Shown: positions 53,153-63,757, counted from the stretch's first letter. The stretch: 64,000 bases of DNA from Sphingosinicella terrae (GCF_003347635.1 NZ_QDFY01000014.1:28802-92801); one strand, 5' to 3'. Program-made: numbers and translations. The notes: generated by a model from the letters alone, not told the origin.

Positions 53153-55687
53153 ATGGCATCGCGCTTCAATCCGGCCAAGGCCGATGCCCGGTGGCAGAAG
53201 ATCTGGGATGAGACGGGCACGTTCCGCGCCGCCGACGAGAGCCCGCGCCCCAAGGCCTACATCCTCGAGATGTTCCCTTACCCGTCGGGCCGGATCCACA
53301 TGGGCCATGTCCGCAACTATACGATGGGCGACGTCCTCGCGCGCTACCGCCGGATGAAGGGGTTCGAGGTGCTCCACCCGATGGGCTGGGACGCCTTCGG
53401 AATGCCGGCGGAGAATGCGGCCATGGAGCGAGGAGTCCATCCGGGCGAATGGACCTGGGCCAACATCGCGACCATGCGCGCCCAGCTCAAGCGGCTCGGT
53501 TTCGGCCTCGACTGGAGCCGTGAGCTGGCGACCTGCGACCCCGCATATTACGGCCATGAGCAGGCGCTGTTTCTCGACCTGTTCGAAGGCGGCCTCGTCT
53601 ATCGGCGCCAAAGCGAGGTGAATTGGGACCCGGTCGACATGACCGTGCTCGCCAACGAGCAGGTCATCGACGGCCGTGGCTGGCGCTCCGGCGCGCTGGT
53701 CGAGCGGCGCAAGCTCGACCAGTGGTTCCTGCGCATCACCGACTTCGCCGACGAGCTGCTGACCGGTCTCGACGCGCTCGACGACTGGCCGGAAAAGGTA
53801 CGGCTGATGCAGCAAAACTGGATCGGCAAGAGCCGCGGGATGCGCTTCCGTTTCCGATTCGCCGTGCCTCCCCATTCGGGCGAGGCAGGCTTTGAGGTGT
53901 TCACCACCCGGCCCGACACCATCTTCGGCGCGAGCTTCGCCGCTTTGTCACCCGATCACCCAATTGCGCAGGCGCTAGCGCAGCGCGATCCGGCCGTCGC
54001 CGCCTTCATCGCCGAATGCAAGAAGGGTGGAACCACCGCAGCCGAGCTCGAGACGGCCGAGAAGAAGGGCTATGACACCGGCCTGGAAGTGGTCCATCCG
54101 CTCGACGCGGACTGGCGGCTCCCAGTCTACATCGCCAATTTCGTGCTGATGGATTATGGGACCGGCGCGATTTTCGGCGTGCCCGCGCACGATCAGCGCG
54201 ATTTCGAGTTCGCGACCAAATATGGCCTGCCGATCCGTCGCGTCGTCGCGGCCTCGGCCGAGGAGGCGGACAAGCCGGTCGAAGGCGAGGCTGAGAACGG
54301 CGATGGCGTCATCGTCAACTCGCGCTTCCTCGACGGATTGGATGTGGAGGCGGCCAAGGCGGAGGTGGTGCTTCGCGCCGAGGCAGATGGCTGGGGCGAG
54401 GGAACGACCGTCTGGCGCCTTCGGGACTGGGGCGTCTCGCGGCAGCGTTACTGGGGCACGCCGATCCCGATCATCCACTGCGAGACGTGCGGAACGGTGC
54501 CGGTGCCGCGCGATCAGCTGCCGGTGAAACTGCCGGACGACGTCGCCTTCGATATCCCCGGCAATCCGCTCGAGCGGCATCCGACGTGGAAGCACGTCGC
54601 TTGTCCGAAGTGCGGCGGGCAGGCGCGGCGCGAGACCGACACGCTCGACACGTTCGTCGATTCTTCCTGGTATTTCATTCGCTTCGCCAGTCAGCCGGGC
54701 GATCGCCCCTACGATCAGGGGGTCGCGCAATCCTGGCTGCCCGTCGACCAGTATATCGGCGGCGTCGAGCATGCGATCTTGCACCTGCTGTACGCTCGGT
54801 TCTGGACTCGGGCGCTCAAGAGGATCGGTCGGCTCGAGGTGGACGAGCCCTTCCGCGGCTTGTTCACCCAGGGCATGGTTACTCACGAGACCTATCGCGC
54901 CGCTGACGGGCGCTGGCTCAATCCCGATGAGGTCGAAACGCAGGATGGCCGCCTCGTCGAGGTGGCGAGCGGCGGGCCGGTCGAGACGGGCCGGGTCGAG
55001 AAGATGTCCAAGTCGAAACGCAATACCGTCGATCCGGAACCGATCGTCGATCAGTATGGTGCCGACGCCGTACGTTGGTTCATGCTGTCCGACAGCCCAC
55101 CCGAGCGCGATCTCGAATGGAGCGAAGCGGCCATTCAGGGCGCCTGGCGTTTCGTCCAGCGCCTGTGGCGGTTGACCGCGGAAGGTCTCGGCGCGGCCGA
55201 AGCAGGAGGGATCGAAAATGCGCCGCTTCGCCGAAAGCTGCATCAGACCATCGCGGCCGTCGGCGCCAATATCGAGGCGCTCGCATTCAACAAGGCTGTT
55301 GCCAACCTCTACGAGCTGGCCAATGCGATCGAGAAGGCGCCGCCCTCCGAAACCCGCCGCGAGGCGATCGAGGTGATGATTCGGCTGGTCGCTCCGATGG
55401 TGCCTCACATTGCGGAAGAGGCCTGGGCCGCTTCGGGGGGCGACGGCCTGGTCGCCGACGCCCCCTGGCCCGAGGCGGACCCGGCTTTGCTGGTGGATGA
55501 CAAGGTCACCATCGCCGTCCAGATCAACGGCAAGCTGCGCGACACGCTGACCGCGCCCAAGGGCTCGCCGCGGGAGGCGCTGGAGCAGATGGCGCTGGCA
55601 TCGGAGAAGGTCGCACGGGCCCTGGAAGGCAAGCCGCCGCGCAAGGTGATCGTCGTCCCCGACCGGCTGGTCAATCTCGTCGCATGA
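53153..55687 (+). CDS. leuS: Leucyl-tRNA synthetase
   Basis: 844 residues. HMGH at 49-52 (HIGH motif) and [11 protein letters not shown] (KMSKS) mark class I catalysis, with the editing domain between ([12 protein letters not shown]). C-terminal anticodon-binding helices follow. GAGGAAGAG before ATG 53153 sets the start; a TTG at 53135 is rejected. The stop overlaps the lptE start by 4 bp. Confidence 0.98.
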   Translation: MASRFNPAKADARWQKIWDETGTFRAADESPRPKAYILEMFPYPSGRIHMGHVRNYTMGDVLARYRRMKGFEVLHPMGWDAFGMPAENAAMERGVHPGEWTWANIATMRAQLKRLGFGLDWSRELATCDPAYYGHEQALFLDLFEGGLVYRRQSEVNWDPVDMTVLANEQVIDGRGWRSGALVERRKLDQWFLRITDFADELLTGLDALDDWPEKVRLMQQNWIGKSRGMRFRFRFAVPPHSGEAGFEVFTTRPDTIFGASFAALSPDHPIAQALAQRDPAVAAFIAECKKGGTTAAELETAEKKGYDTGLEVVHPLDADWRLPVYIANFVLMDYGTGAIFGVPAHDQRDFEFATKYGLPIRRVVAASAEEADKPVEGEAENGDGVIVNSRFLDGLDVEAAKAEVVLRAEADGWGEGTTVWRLRDWGVSRQRYWGTPIPIIHCETCGTVPVPRDQLPVKLPDDVAFDIPGNPLERHPTWKHVACPKCGGQARRETDTLDTFVDSSWYFIRFASQPGDRPYDQGVAQSWLPVDQYIGGVEHAILHLLYARFWTRALKRIGRLEVDEPFRGLFTQGMVTHETYRAADGRWLNPDEVETQDGRLVEVASGGPVETGRVEKMSKSKRNTVDPEPIVDQYGADAVRWFMLSDSPPERDLEWSEAAIQGAWRFVQRLWRLTAEGLGAAEAGGIENAPLRRKLHQTIAAVGANIEALAFNKAVANLYELANAIEKAPPSETRREAIEVMIRLVAPMVPHIAEEAWAASGGDGLVADAPWPEADPALLVDDKVTIAVQINGKLRDTLTAPKGSPREALEQMALASEKVARALEGKPPRKVIVVPDRLVNLVA

Positions 55688-56184
55688 AACGCGTCGTGGC
55701 CTTGGCACTGGTGCTCACGCTGCTCCCGGCCTGCGGTCTTCGGCCGCTTTATGCCGGCGGCAGCTCGGGCGAGGTGGCGCAGACCCTCGGATCGGTCGCG
55801 ATTGCGCCGATCCCCGGGCGCTCCGGCTGGCTGGTACGCACGGCGCTCGAGGACCGGCTCGGCAATGGCGGCGCCCAGAATCCCCTCTACCGGCTGGAGG
55901 TCGAGCTCGACGACGACATCACCGGCTTCGGCATTCGCCCGGACAACAGCGTGACCCGTGAACGGCGGACCTTGCGGGCGCGCTATCGCCTGGTCGACGC
56001 GCAGCGAGGAACAGTCCTGCTCGACGCGACGGCCGGCTCCGACGCGGGAATTGACGTCGTCTCGTCCGAATATGCGACGGTCGCCGCCGAGCAGACCGCG
56101 CTCGAGCGCCTGTCGGCCGAGGTTGCCGATCAGATCGTCACACGCCTGGCCCTCTACGCTTCACGGCGCGGCGAGGCCCGGTGA
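55684..56184 (+). CDS. lptE: LPS-assembly lipoprotein LptE
   Basis: 166 residues. Lipobox LPAC with Cys17, then GLRPLYAGG, the usual LptE opening (CGFxPLY). The beta-strands that follow fit LptE, which plugs LptD in the outer membrane. The leuS-lptE-holA order is conserved in proteobacteria and supports the call. Overlaps leuS and holA by 4 bp each. Confidence 0.9.
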   Translation: MKRVVALALVLTLLPACGLRPLYAGGSSGEVAQTLGSVAIAPIPGRSGWLVRTALEDRLGNGGAQNPLYRLEVELDDDITGFGIRPDNSVTRERRTLRARYRLVDAQRGTVLLDATAGSDAGIDVVSSEYATVAAEQTALERLSAEVADQIVTRLALYASRRGEAR

Positions 56185-57203
56185 AAGCCAACCGGCCGCA
56201 AATCGAACGGGCGCTCGCCAACCCTGGCCAGATCCGCTTCTTCCTGCTCCATGGGCCCGACGAGGCGGGTAGCCGCGGCCTCGTCAAGAAGCTCGCCGCT
56301 TCGATGGGGGGAGACGCGGAGCGCATCGATCTCACCGGCACCGAGTTGAAGGGTGATCCAGCGCGGCTCGCCGACGAGGCAGCCGCGATCTCTATGTTCG
56401 GCGGCGCCCGCTGGATCCTGGTCGAACCGGCCGGCGACGAGGTCACGGCCGCGGTCGAGGCTCTGATCGAGGCGCCGGCGGCGGGCAATCCGGTCGCTAT
56501 CGTTTCGGGAGCGCTGAAGCCGGCATCGCGACTGCTCAAGCTCGCACTGGCCTCGCCGGCGGCACTCGCGTTCGCGAGCTATTTGCCGGATGGGCGAGAC
56601 GCCGACCGCCTCGTCCTGGAGCTCGCGCGCGAGCATGGGCTGACCGTCAGGCCGGACGTTGCCCGCCGGATCGCCGATGCCTGCGGCGGCAACCGGGCCA
56701 TCATTGCGCAGGAGTTGGTAAAGTTCGCGCTCTACGTCGATGCCTCGGCCGAGGCATCGAAGCCGGTCGATCACGACGTCGTCGACGCCGTCGGCGCGGA
56801 TGCGGACGAAGGCGACCTGTCCCGTCTGGTGGATGCCGTGCTGGGGGGGCAGCCCAACATTGTCGAGGCCGAGCTGGCGCGGCTGCGCGCCGAGGGCGAG
56901 GAAGGCATCACGCTGATCCGCGCGCTGATGCGCAGAATGATGCTGCTGGCGCGCCTGCGCGGCGAGGTCGAGCAGGGCAACAGCGTCGGCAGCGTGATGG
57001 AATCGGCCGGAAAGGCGGTTTTCTGGAAGGAGCGCGACATCGTCGCCGGGCAGCTCGCCCGGTGGCGTGCGCCGCTGATCGCCAAGGCGGTGAGCCGCCT
57101 CACTGCCGCCCAGCGCGACGTTATGCGGCCCGACGGCCCAGGCCTTGTCGCCGCCGACGCCGAATTGTTCGCCATTTGTCGGCAGGCAGCACGGCTGCGC
57201 TGA
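56181..57203 (+). CDS. holA: DNA polymerase III subunit delta
   Basis: 340 residues. FFLLHGPDEAGSRGLVKKL and RWILVEPAGDE are family segments; YLPDGRDADRLVLELAREHGL and CGGNRAIIAQELVKFALY follow. It opens the sliding clamp as part of the clamp loader. GTG start at 56181 in GTGA with the lptE stop. Converges with parB, 59 bp between stops. Confidence 0.93.
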   Translation: MKANRPQIERALANPGQIRFFLLHGPDEAGSRGLVKKLAASMGGDAERIDLTGTELKGDPARLADEAAAISMFGGARWILVEPAGDEVTAAVEALIEAPAAGNPVAIVSGALKPASRLLKLALASPAALAFASYLPDGRDADRLVLELAREHGLTVRPDVARRIADACGGNRAIIAQELVKFALYVDASAEASKPVDHDVVDAVGADADEGDLSRLVDAVLGGQPNIVEAELARLRAEGEEGITLIRALMRRMMLLARLRGEVEQGNSVGSVMESAGKAVFWKERDIVAGQLARWRAPLIAKAVSRLTAAQRDVMRPDGPGLVAADAELFAICRQAARLR

Positions 57204-57262
57204 TCCCAGCGACCTTTTGGGTCACTTTCGCCGCCCCTGCTGCTTTCGGCGCGGGTGCGGCG

Positions 57263-58150
57263 TCAGAATTTATCGCCGCTGAGGCGCTGGCAGATCATGT
57301 CGAGCTGGTCGAGACTGCCATAAGCGAGCGTGACCGATCCCCCCTTGGGCGTGTGCTTGATCGCGACCTTGAGCCCGATCATGTCGCCGAGCTGGCGCTC
57401 CAGCGCGGCGATATCCGCGCTGGCGCCCTTGTAGCCGATCGGCAGGGGTCGCTGTCGGGTCGGCTTGCCTTCACGAGCCAGTTTCTCGGTTTCTCGCACC
57501 GAAAGGCCGCGGCGGACCACCTCGTCGGCAAGCGCCTCAGGATCCTGCGCGCTGACCAGCGCCCGCGCGTGCCCCATGGTCAACTCGCCCGAATCGACCA
57601 TTGCCTGCACGGCCGGCGGAAGGTCTAGCAGTCTCAATAGGTTAGCGACATGGCTGCGCGATTTATGGACAATCTGGCCGAGCGCTTCCTGGGTATGGCC
57701 GAAATCCTCCATCAGCCGCTTGTAGGCTTGCGCCTCCTCGATCGCGTTCAGATCCTGGCGCTGAAGGTTCTCGAGCAAGGCGATTTCGAGCGTCTCGGCC
57801 TCGCTGAACTCACGGACGATAGCCGGAATTTCGTGCAGCCGCGCCTTCTGGGCCGCACGCCAGCGACGTTCCCCGGCGACGATCTGGAAACGATGGCCGT
57901 GTGGCCGGACGACGATCGGCTGGATGACCCCGCGCGACTGGATGGACTGCGCGAGCTCAGCCAACGCCTCCTCGCGAAAGACGCGGCGCGGCTGGTCCGG
58001 GTGAGGCTCGATGCTGGCGACAGGTAGCTGACGCACGTCCCCGCGCTTGGGCCCGCCGCTCACGGGTCCCTCGTGAACGGCATCGCCGAGCAGGGAGGAC
58101 AGGCCGCGACCCAGGCCGGACGGCCGACGCTTGGGCGCGTCCTCGCTCAT
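57263..58150 (-). CDS. parB: Chromosome partitioning protein ParB
   Basis: 295 residues. GLGRGLSSLLGD near the start, IEPHPDQPRRVF and VAGERRWRAAQKA (ParB/Srx CTP-binding core), a helix-turn-helix (GHTQEALGQIVHKSRSHVANLLRLL) and a C-terminal dimerisation tail. It loads on parS and slides as a CTP-dependent clamp; three parS-like sites lie upstream in the same operon. Overlaps parA by 4 bp. Confidence 0.97.
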   Translation of the reverse strand: MSEDAPKRRPSGLGRGLSSLLGDAVHEGPVSGGPKRGDVRQLPVASIEPHPDQPRRVFREEALAELAQSIQSRGVIQPIVVRPHGHRFQIVAGERRWRAAQKARLHEIPAIVREFSEAETLEIALLENLQRQDLNAIEEAQAYKRLMEDFGHTQEALGQIVHKSRSHVANLLRLLDLPPAVQAMVDSGELTMGHARALVSAQDPEALADEVVRRGLSVRETEKLAREGKPTRQRPLPIGYKGASADIAALERQLGDMIGLKVAIKHTPKGGSVTLAYGSLDQLDMICQRLSGDKF

Positions 58151-58929
58151 GCCGCTTCTGCCTTGCGCGGCAACCGCGCGATCAGCTCGCGGGCCAAGGC
58201 AATATAGGCTTCCGAGCCTGGGCAGCGATGGTCATAGATCAGCGCCGGAATGCCATGGCTCGGTGCTTCGGAAAGGCGAACGTTGCGTGGTATCACGGTG
58301 TCGAACACGACGTTGCCGAGACACGCGCGGACGTCGTCCGAAACCTGGGCTGAAAGGTTGTTGCGCCGGTCGTACATGGTCAGCGCGACCCCGAGGATCG
58401 ACAGCTCCGGATTGAACCGCGAGCGAATCCGCTCGACGGTCTGGAGGAGCTGACTCAATCCCTCGAGCGCGAAAAATTCCGCCTGGAGCGGCACCAGGAT
58501 CGCGTTGGCGGCCACGAGCGCATTGACGGTCAGCAAGCCGAGCGAAGGCGGACAATCGATGAGGCAGACGTCCCAACGCGCCTCGGCCGTACCTTCGAGC
58601 GCCTTGTCCAGGCGATGGGTGCGGCTCTCAATGTCGATGAGCTCGATCTCGGCTCCGGACAGGTCGACCGTGGCAGGAACGATGTCGAGACGGGGAACGC
58701 GCGTCGCGATCACGGCTTCGTCCAGGCTGCTCTGGCCCGTGAGCAGCTCGTAACTGGAACGGTCGCGCAGGGCGTGCGAGATTCCGAGGCCGGTGGAAGC
58801 ATTGCCCTGGGGGTCCAGATCGATGAGCAGGACTCGCCAGCCGGTCGCGGCCAACGCCGTCGCAAGATTGATCGCCGTCGTGGTCTTGCCGACCCCGCCT
58901 TTCTGGTTAGCCACCGCGATCCGGATCAT
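58147..58929 (-). CDS. parA: Chromosome partitioning ATPase ParA
   Basis: 260 residues. The deviant Walker A KGGVGKTT is at residues 10-17; LIDLDPQGNASTGLG and LIDCPPSLG are further motifs. It moves ParB-parS complexes over the nucleoid. Overlaps rsmG and parB by 4 bp each. Confidence 0.97.
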   Translation of the reverse strand: MIRIAVANQKGGVGKTTTAINLATALAATGWRVLLIDLDPQGNASTGLGISHALRDRSSYELLTGQSSLDEAVIATRVPRLDIVPATVDLSGAEIELIDIESRTHRLDKALEGTAEARWDVCLIDCPPSLGLLTVNALVAANAILVPLQAEFFALEGLSQLLQTVERIRSRFNPELSILGVALTMYDRRNNLSAQVSDDVRACLGNVVFDTVIPRNVRLSEAPSHGIPALIYDHRCPGSEAYIALARELIARLPRKAEAA

Positions 58930-59561
58930 CCTGTTTTCCTCTTGATCCCCTGGCGAACCCCCGTCGCCACGATAATCCGCGCTTCCTGGTCGGTGACACT
59001 CGCCTCGAGACGGAAGTCACCCTGCCACGAAGTACCGAGCGCTTCCAGTTCCGCCTGCGCATTTCGTCCCTTCGGCAGCAGCCAGACGGTCTTTCCTGTG
59101 GAAAAGCGAAGGCCGAGATCGAGCAGCCGCGGCAATGGGGCGAAGGCGCGGGCGCTGATCACGCCGAAGGGGCGCGCCGCGACCCGCTCCACCTTGCCGC
59201 CGATCACTTCGACGTCGAGCGACATGAGGCGGGCTGCCTCGCGGAGGAACTCGACTCTCAGGCGCCTCTCCTCGATCAAGGTGACGGGGCCGCCATGCAG
59301 CGCGGCGACGATCAGGCCCGGAAAGCCTGCGCCGGCTCCCAGATCCAGCCAGCCAGCGTCATGGGAAGGCGCAAGGCTAAGCAACTGCGCGGAATCGACG
59401 ATGTGCCGCCGCCAAAGTTGCAGCAGGCTCGCTGAAGACACGAGGTTCTGGCGCTCGTTCGATTCTCTCAGGAACGATGCGAACCGATCCAATGCCGCCA
59501 TTGTTTCACGTGGAACATCGAAGTGCGCCTCGATCCAGGCGCGGGCCTCATCCTCGCTCAT
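58926..59561 (-). CDS. rsmG: 16S rRNA (guanine-N7) methyltransferase
   Basis: 211 residues. WLDLGAGAGFPGLIVAAL is the AdoMet-binding motif, followed by LIEERRLRVEFLREAA and VISARAFAPLPRLL. It methylates G527 of 16S rRNA. Its ATG (59561-59559) overlaps the first bases of a parS sequence. Another parS lies inside the 5' part of its coding region. Confidence 0.96.
   Translation of the reverse strand: MSEDEARAWIEAHFDVPRETMAALDRFASFLRESNERQNLVSSASLLQLWRRHIVDSAQLLSLAPSHDAGWLDLGAGAGFPGLIVAALHGGPVTLIEERRLRVEFLREAARLMSLDVEVIGGKVERVAARPFGVISARAFAPLPRLLDLGLRFSTGKTVWLLPKGRNAQAELEALGTSWQGDFRLEASVTDQEARIIVATGVRQGIKRKTG
59502..59517. promoter_or_regulatory. parS-like site inside rsmG
   Basis: TGTTTCACGTGGAACA. 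One base from the consensus palindrome TGTTTCACGTGAAACA. It lies within the 5' coding part of rsmG (codons about 15-20). Confidence 0.85.
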
Positions 59562-59576
59562 GTTCCACGTGGAACA
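59561..59576. promoter_or_regulatory. parS-like site joining mnmG stop and rsmG start
   Basis: TGTTCCACGTGGAACA is a perfect palindrome, and with A at 59560 and T at 59577 the symmetry extends to 18 bp. It fills the 15-bp gap between the mnmG stop and the rsmG start and takes in the first base of the rsmG ATG. Confidence 0.88.
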
Positions 59577-61427
59577 TCAGGCGGCACGACGACGGGCGTG
59601 TACGAGGATCGCAGCGAGCGCAGCGGGCGTGACACCCCGGATTCGCGAGGCCGCACCGAGGGTAGCAGGCCGGGCTGCCGAAAGTCGTTCCACCATCTCC
59701 ACGGACAGGCCCGGAATGGCCGCGAAGTCGAGGTCACCGGTGATCGGAACAGCATCATCGGAACGCAGGCGATCCACCTCGGCCTGCTGGCGACTCACAT
59801 AGGGCGCGTAACGATGGTCTTGGACCGCTTCGTGAAGCGTCGCGGCGTCGAACGCGCCAAGCTCCGGATCCAACCGGATCAGGCTGCTCTCGTCGAGTTC
59901 CGGAAAGCGCAACCATTCCCCAAGGGCTCTCACAACGCCGTCGTCGCGCACGTCTATTCCGGCTCGGCGCATCGCCGCACCGCTGAACCGGGCCGAGAGC
60001 CTGCCTTCGATGGTCGCCCGTTCCGCCTGCCGCTGCTTGAAATGCCGTTCCCGCTCGTCCGAGACACAGCCCGCTTCGATCGCCTTCGCTGTCAGCCTCG
60101 CCGCCGCATTATCAGCGCGAAGGCGAAGCCGATATTCTGCGCGCGCGGTGAGCATCCGGTACGGCTCGGTCACGCCCTGCAGCACCAGGTCATCGACCAT
60201 GACGCCGATATAGGATTCGGTTCGGTCGAAAAGGATCGGATCTCGGCCGAGCACAGATGCCGCGGCATTGAGACCTGCAACCAGCCCCTGCGCGGCAGCT
60301 TCCTCATAACCCGTGGTGCCGTTGATCTGCCCCGCGAGATAGACACCCTCCATGTCGCGAACCGCCAGAGTGGTCGCGAGGATGCGCGGATCGACATGGT
60401 CATATTCGACTGCATATCCAGGCTGGAGAATCTCGACCCGCTCGAGCCCCGGCATCGACCTGACCATCTCGAGCTGAACGTCTTCGGGAAGAGAGGTCGA
60501 GATCCCGTTCGGATAGATGGCGGGATCGTCGATGCCCTCCGGCTCCAGAAACACCTGGTGGCCGTCGCGGTCGCCGAAGCGGTGGACCTTGTCTTCGATC
60601 GATGGGCAGTAGCGAGGGCCTATTCCAGTGATCTCGCCAGCGAACAGGGGTGATCTATGGAGGTTCGCACGAATGATGGCGTGCGTGCGCGCGTTGGTTC
60701 GGGTGATGGCACAGAAGAGCTGGGGCATCGGCCGGCCGGCACTGAGGCTCGACATGGTCCAGTCCCCGTCGTCGGACAGCTGTCGCTCGAGCACGCTCCA
60801 ATCGATCGTCCGGCCGTCGAGGCGCGGCGGAGTGCCGGTCTTCAGCCGTGCCAGCGGGAGCCCCAGCCGGCGCAGTTGCACACCGAGCGCCATAGCCGCG
60901 CGCTCGCCGACACGGCCACCCTCCAGCTGGGACAAGCCGAAGTGCAGCTTGCCGCCCAGGAAGGTCCCGGTGGCGAGGATGACCGCCTTGGCGGCGAGGC
61001 GGCGGCCGTCGGCCAGGGCCAAGCCCGTCAGCCGCCGCCCGTCCAGCTCCAGGGCGACCGCTTCGCCCTCGACGATCTCAAGCCGCTGCTGGCGTTCGAG
61101 CAGCCGGTGAATACTATCCTTGTAACGCCGGCGATCGGCCTGGACTCTGGGTCCTCTTACCGCCGCTCCCTTGCTCGCGTTGAGCATGCGATAGTGAATG
61201 GCAGCCTCATCCGAAGCGCGGGCGATGAGGCCGTCAAAGGCATCCACCTCACGGATCAGGTGGCCTTTGCCGAGCCCGCCCATTGCCGGGTTGCAAGACA
61301 TGGCGCCGATCTGTTCACGATCGAAGCTGAGCAAGGCGACGGAGGCGCCCATCCGTGCGGCCGCCGCCGCCGCTTCGGTGCCAGCATGCCCGCCGCCGAT
61401 GACAATGATGTCGAATGAAGCGCTCAC
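59577..61427 (-). CDS. mnmG: tRNA uridine-5-carboxymethylaminomethyl modification enzyme, FAD subunit
   Basis: 616 residues. [17 protein letters not shown] is the N-terminal FAD motif, [19 protein letters not shown] and [13 protein letters not shown] are family segments, and the C-terminal helices are present. With MnmE it modifies U34 of several tRNAs. parS sites lie just before and just after this gene. Confidence 0.97.
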   Translation of the reverse strand: MSASFDIIVIGGGHAGTEAAAAAARMGASVALLSFDREQIGAMSCNPAMGGLGKGHLIREVDAFDGLIARASDEAAIHYRMLNASKGAAVRGPRVQADRRRYKDSIHRLLERQQRLEIVEGEAVALELDGRRLTGLALADGRRLAAKAVILATGTFLGGKLHFGLSQLEGGRVGERAAMALGVQLRRLGLPLARLKTGTPPRLDGRTIDWSVLERQLSDDGDWTMSSLSAGRPMPQLFCAITRTNARTHAIIRANLHRSPLFAGEITGIGPRYCPSIEDKVHRFGDRDGHQVFLEPEGIDDPAIYPNGISTSLPEDVQLEMVRSMPGLERVEILQPGYAVEYDHVDPRILATTLAVRDMEGVYLAGQINGTTGYEEAAAQGLVAGLNAAASVLGRDPILFDRTESYIGVMVDDLVLQGVTEPYRMLTARAEYRLRLRADNAAARLTAKAIEAGCVSDERERHFKQRQAERATIEGRLSARFSGAAMRRAGIDVRDDGVVRALGEWLRFPELDESSLIRLDPELGAFDAATLHEAVQDHRYAPYVSRQQAEVDRLRSDDAVPITGDLDFAAIPGLSVEMVERLSAARPATLGAASRIRGVTPAALAAILVHARRRAA

Positions 61428-61445
61428 GAGGGCGATCTAGGCGCT

Positions 61446-61461
61446 TGTTCCACGTGGAACA
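61446..61461. promoter_or_regulatory. parS-like site between mnmE and mnmG
   Basis: TGTTCCACGTGGAACA, again a perfect palindrome, symmetric to 18 bp with flanking T and A (61445-61462). It is in the 51-bp gap between mnmE and mnmG. Confidence 0.9.
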
Positions 61462-61478
61462 ACGCCCGCAATCGAAAT

Positions 61479-62747
61479 CTATTTGCCGACGCAGAATCGA
61501 CCGAAGAGAGCATCGAGCATCTGCTCGACGCCGGCGCGGCCGGTCAGCTTGTCGATCGCCCTTCGCGCCAGTCGGAGGGCCTCGGCTAGGATGAGAAGGT
61601 CCGTCGCCCCCAACGCGTCGCGTACATGGGCCAGTGCCTCGGTCAGGACCGCGCGGTGGCGAGCGTTGATGGCGATCTCGCCCTCACCTGGAAGTAGCGC
61701 GCGCGAGCGCTCGAGGAGCAGACCCGTCAACCGGTCAAGTCCTTCGCCCGTGACACTGGAGACGGCGATGTCCGCCTCGCCTGACGATGGCAAGAGATCG
61801 AGCTTGGAATGGACCATGATCGCGCGTTCCCGGTCGGGGCATTCCTCCGCGTCACCGAGCCACAGGATGATGTCGGCGGCTTCGAGCGTACGCCTCGCCC
61901 GATCGACTCCCATTGATTCGATCAAATCGGGGCTTTCCCTGAGCCCAGCGGTATCGACGAGCAGGAAAGGCGTGCCCGCAATAGCCGTGGGCGCCTCGAC
62001 GACGTCACGGGTCGTCCCCGCGACTTCGGAGGTGATGGCCACGTCTCTTCCAGCCAGGGCGTTGAGGAGACTAGACTTTCCGGCGTTCGGAGGGCCTGCG
62101 ATGACGACGCGCACGCCTTCGCGCAGCCTCTCCGCGGGCGGCCGCGCCAGCCAGGATCGCCACTCCTCGGCGACCGCCGCCAGGTCCGCGAGGTCCGGCC
62201 ACGCCTCCCCGACATCTCCCTCGTCGGAGAAATCAAGCAAGGCTTCGACCTGTGCCGATATTGCGAGGATCCGCGCCTGCCATGTCTCCACCTGACGGAC
62301 CAACCCGCCGCTTGCCAGCGCCAGCGCCGAGCGGCGCTGATTCTGAGTCTCGCTGAACAGCAGGTCGGCGAGCCCTTCCGCGCCGCTGAGGTCGATCCGG
62401 CCGTTCTCGAACGCGCGGCGTGTAAACTCACCCGGTTCCGCCGGGCGAAGCCCCGGCATCGTCCCGAGCGCCGCCAGCACAGCGGCGACGACCGCGCGAC
62501 CACCGTGAAGCTGAAGCTCCGCCACATCCTCCCCGGTCTCGCTGGCGGGTCCCCGGAAATAGAGGATGAGTGCCTGGTCGAGCAGTTCGCCGTCGTGACG
62601 GAGGGAGGCGAGCCTTGCCCGCCGCGGCTCCGGGAGACGCCCCGCCAGCGCGGCGAGCGCCTCTCCCGCTTTCGGGCCGCTGATCCTGACGACGGCGATC
62701 GCCGCCGGCGGCGCGCCCGACGATAGGGCGTAGACGGTGTCGCTCAG
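61479..62747 (-). CDS. mnmE: tRNA modification GTPase MnmE, probable CTG start
   Basis: 422 residues if started at CTG 62747. The family opening (SDTIYALSSGAPPAAIAVVR-like) lines up with LSDTVYALSSGAPPA, so the first residue should be this Leu codon. No ATG, GTG or TTG lies there. The next in-frame starts, GTG 62789 and GTG 62822, lie inside the upstream gene and add unrelated residues. The CTG forms CTGA with the upstream stop, mimicking the usual 4-bp overlap. Other motifs are present: GPPNAGKSS near 217-225 and a C-terminal FCVGK with the conserved Cys. It works with MnmG on tRNA U34. Confidence 0.93.
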   Translation of the reverse strand: MSDTVYALSSGAPPAAIAVVRISGPKAGEALAALAGRLPEPRRARLASLRHDGELLDQALILYFRGPASETGEDVAELQLHGGRAVVAAVLAALGTMPGLRPAEPGEFTRRAFENGRIDLSGAEGLADLLFSETQNQRRSALALASGGLVRQVETWQARILAISAQVEALLDFSDEGDVGEAWPDLADLAAVAEEWRSWLARPPAERLREGVRVVIAGPPNAGKSSLLNALAGRDVAITSEVAGTTRDVVEAPTAIAGTPFLLVDTAGLRESPDLIESMGVDRARRTLEAADIILWLGDAEECPDRERAIMVHSKLDLLPSSGEADIAVSSVTGEGLDRLTGLLLERSRALLPGEGEIAINARHRAVLTEALAHVRDALGATDLLILAEALRLARRAIDKLTGRAGVEQMLDALFGRFCVGK

Positions 62748-62980
62748 CTTTGCGTCTTCCCACTCAACTGGTCGAACATCTGCCGCCACATACCCAGACC
62801 GGCCTCGCTCATCGGCCCCCACGCCTTCATCATGTCCGACAGCATTTCCGGATTTGGACCGTCACTCACCGCTGCCTTCATCTTTTCGACATAGGCCTCG
62901 TGAACCGGCGAAAGATCCGGAAGGCCAAGGAAGCGGCGAGCCTCCTCGGGCGTGCAGTCGACATCCACGGTGACTTTCAT
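62744..62980 (-). CDS. DUF6489-type small protein
   Basis: 78 residues, opening MKVTVDVDCTPEEARRFLGL and having MWRQMFDQLSG near the end. It resembles small sphingomonad proteins (DUF6489) encoded before mnmE; no function known. It heads the operon leading to parB. Divergent from the dienelactone hydrolase. Confidence 0.8.
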   Translation of the reverse strand: MKVTVDVDCTPEEARRFLGLPDLSPVHEAYVEKMKAAVSDGPNPEMLSDMMKAWGPMSEAGLGMWRQMFDQLSGKTQS

Positions 62981-63058
62981 CGCCAGCTCCCTTCCGGAAC
63001 AATTGCCTCGCAGCGTCTAGGGGGATAGTCGACGGCTTCGCAAGTGGAGGAGGATGTG

Positions 63059-63757
63059 ATGGCGATGAACGAGGTCCCGACGCTCGCGGATGACGGTCAC
63101 TTTTCCGCCTATGTCGCCGAGCCCGAGGGCGCAGCCCGGGGCGCCGTCATTGTCATCCAGGAGATATTCGGCGTCAACGAAGGCATACGCCGGAAATGCG
63201 ATCGCTTGGCGAGCCTCGGCTACCTCGCCCTCGCCCCCGACCTTTTCTGGCGGCTCCAACCGGGCGTCGAGCTCGATCCCGACATTCCGGAACAGTTCCA
63301 GCAGGCCCTCGAGCTGATGCAGCGCTTCGATCAGGACCAGGGCATAGGCGACATCGAAGCAACGATCCGCGAGGCGCGCAGACGCCTGCCCGAAGGTCGA
63401 AAGGTCGGGTGCGTCGGCTACTGCCTCGGCGGAAGGCTGGCCTATATGACCGCTGCCCGGACAGACGTCGATGCAAGCGTCGGCTATTACCCCGTCGGGC
63501 TGATCAATCTCCTCCACGAGAAGCACGCCATCGCCCATCCGCTGCTGCTCCACGTCGCGGCGGCCGACCATTTCGTGCCGGAAGAGCAGCAACGGACGGT
63601 GCACGGGGCGCTCGACAATCATCCGCGCGTGACGCTCCACGACTATTTGGAAGAAGATCACGGCTTCGCCGCGGAGATGGGCAACCGGCGCAGCGAAGAA
63701 TCGGCGCGGCTTGCGGACCGCCGCACCGAAGCCTTCTTCGCGGAGCATCTGGGATAG
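63059..63757 (+). CDS. Dienelactone hydrolase-family protein
   Basis: 232 residues. GYCLGG holds the nucleophile Cys, AADHFVPEE the Asp and EEDHGFA the His of the triad. DLH-family enzymes open lactone rings or act as esterases; the true substrate is unknown. ATG 63059 follows GGAGGAGG; a GTG at 63044 would add five residues. Confidence 0.9.
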   Translation: MAMNEVPTLADDGHFSAYVAEPEGAARGAVIVIQEIFGVNEGIRRKCDRLASLGYLALAPDLFWRLQPGVELDPDIPEQFQQALELMQRFDQDQGIGDIEATIREARRRLPEGRKVGCVGYCLGGRLAYMTAARTDVDASVGYYPVGLINLLHEKHAIAHPLLLHVAAADHFVPEEQQRTVHGALDNHPRVTLHDYLEEDHGFAAEMGNRRSEESARLADRRTEAFFAEHLG

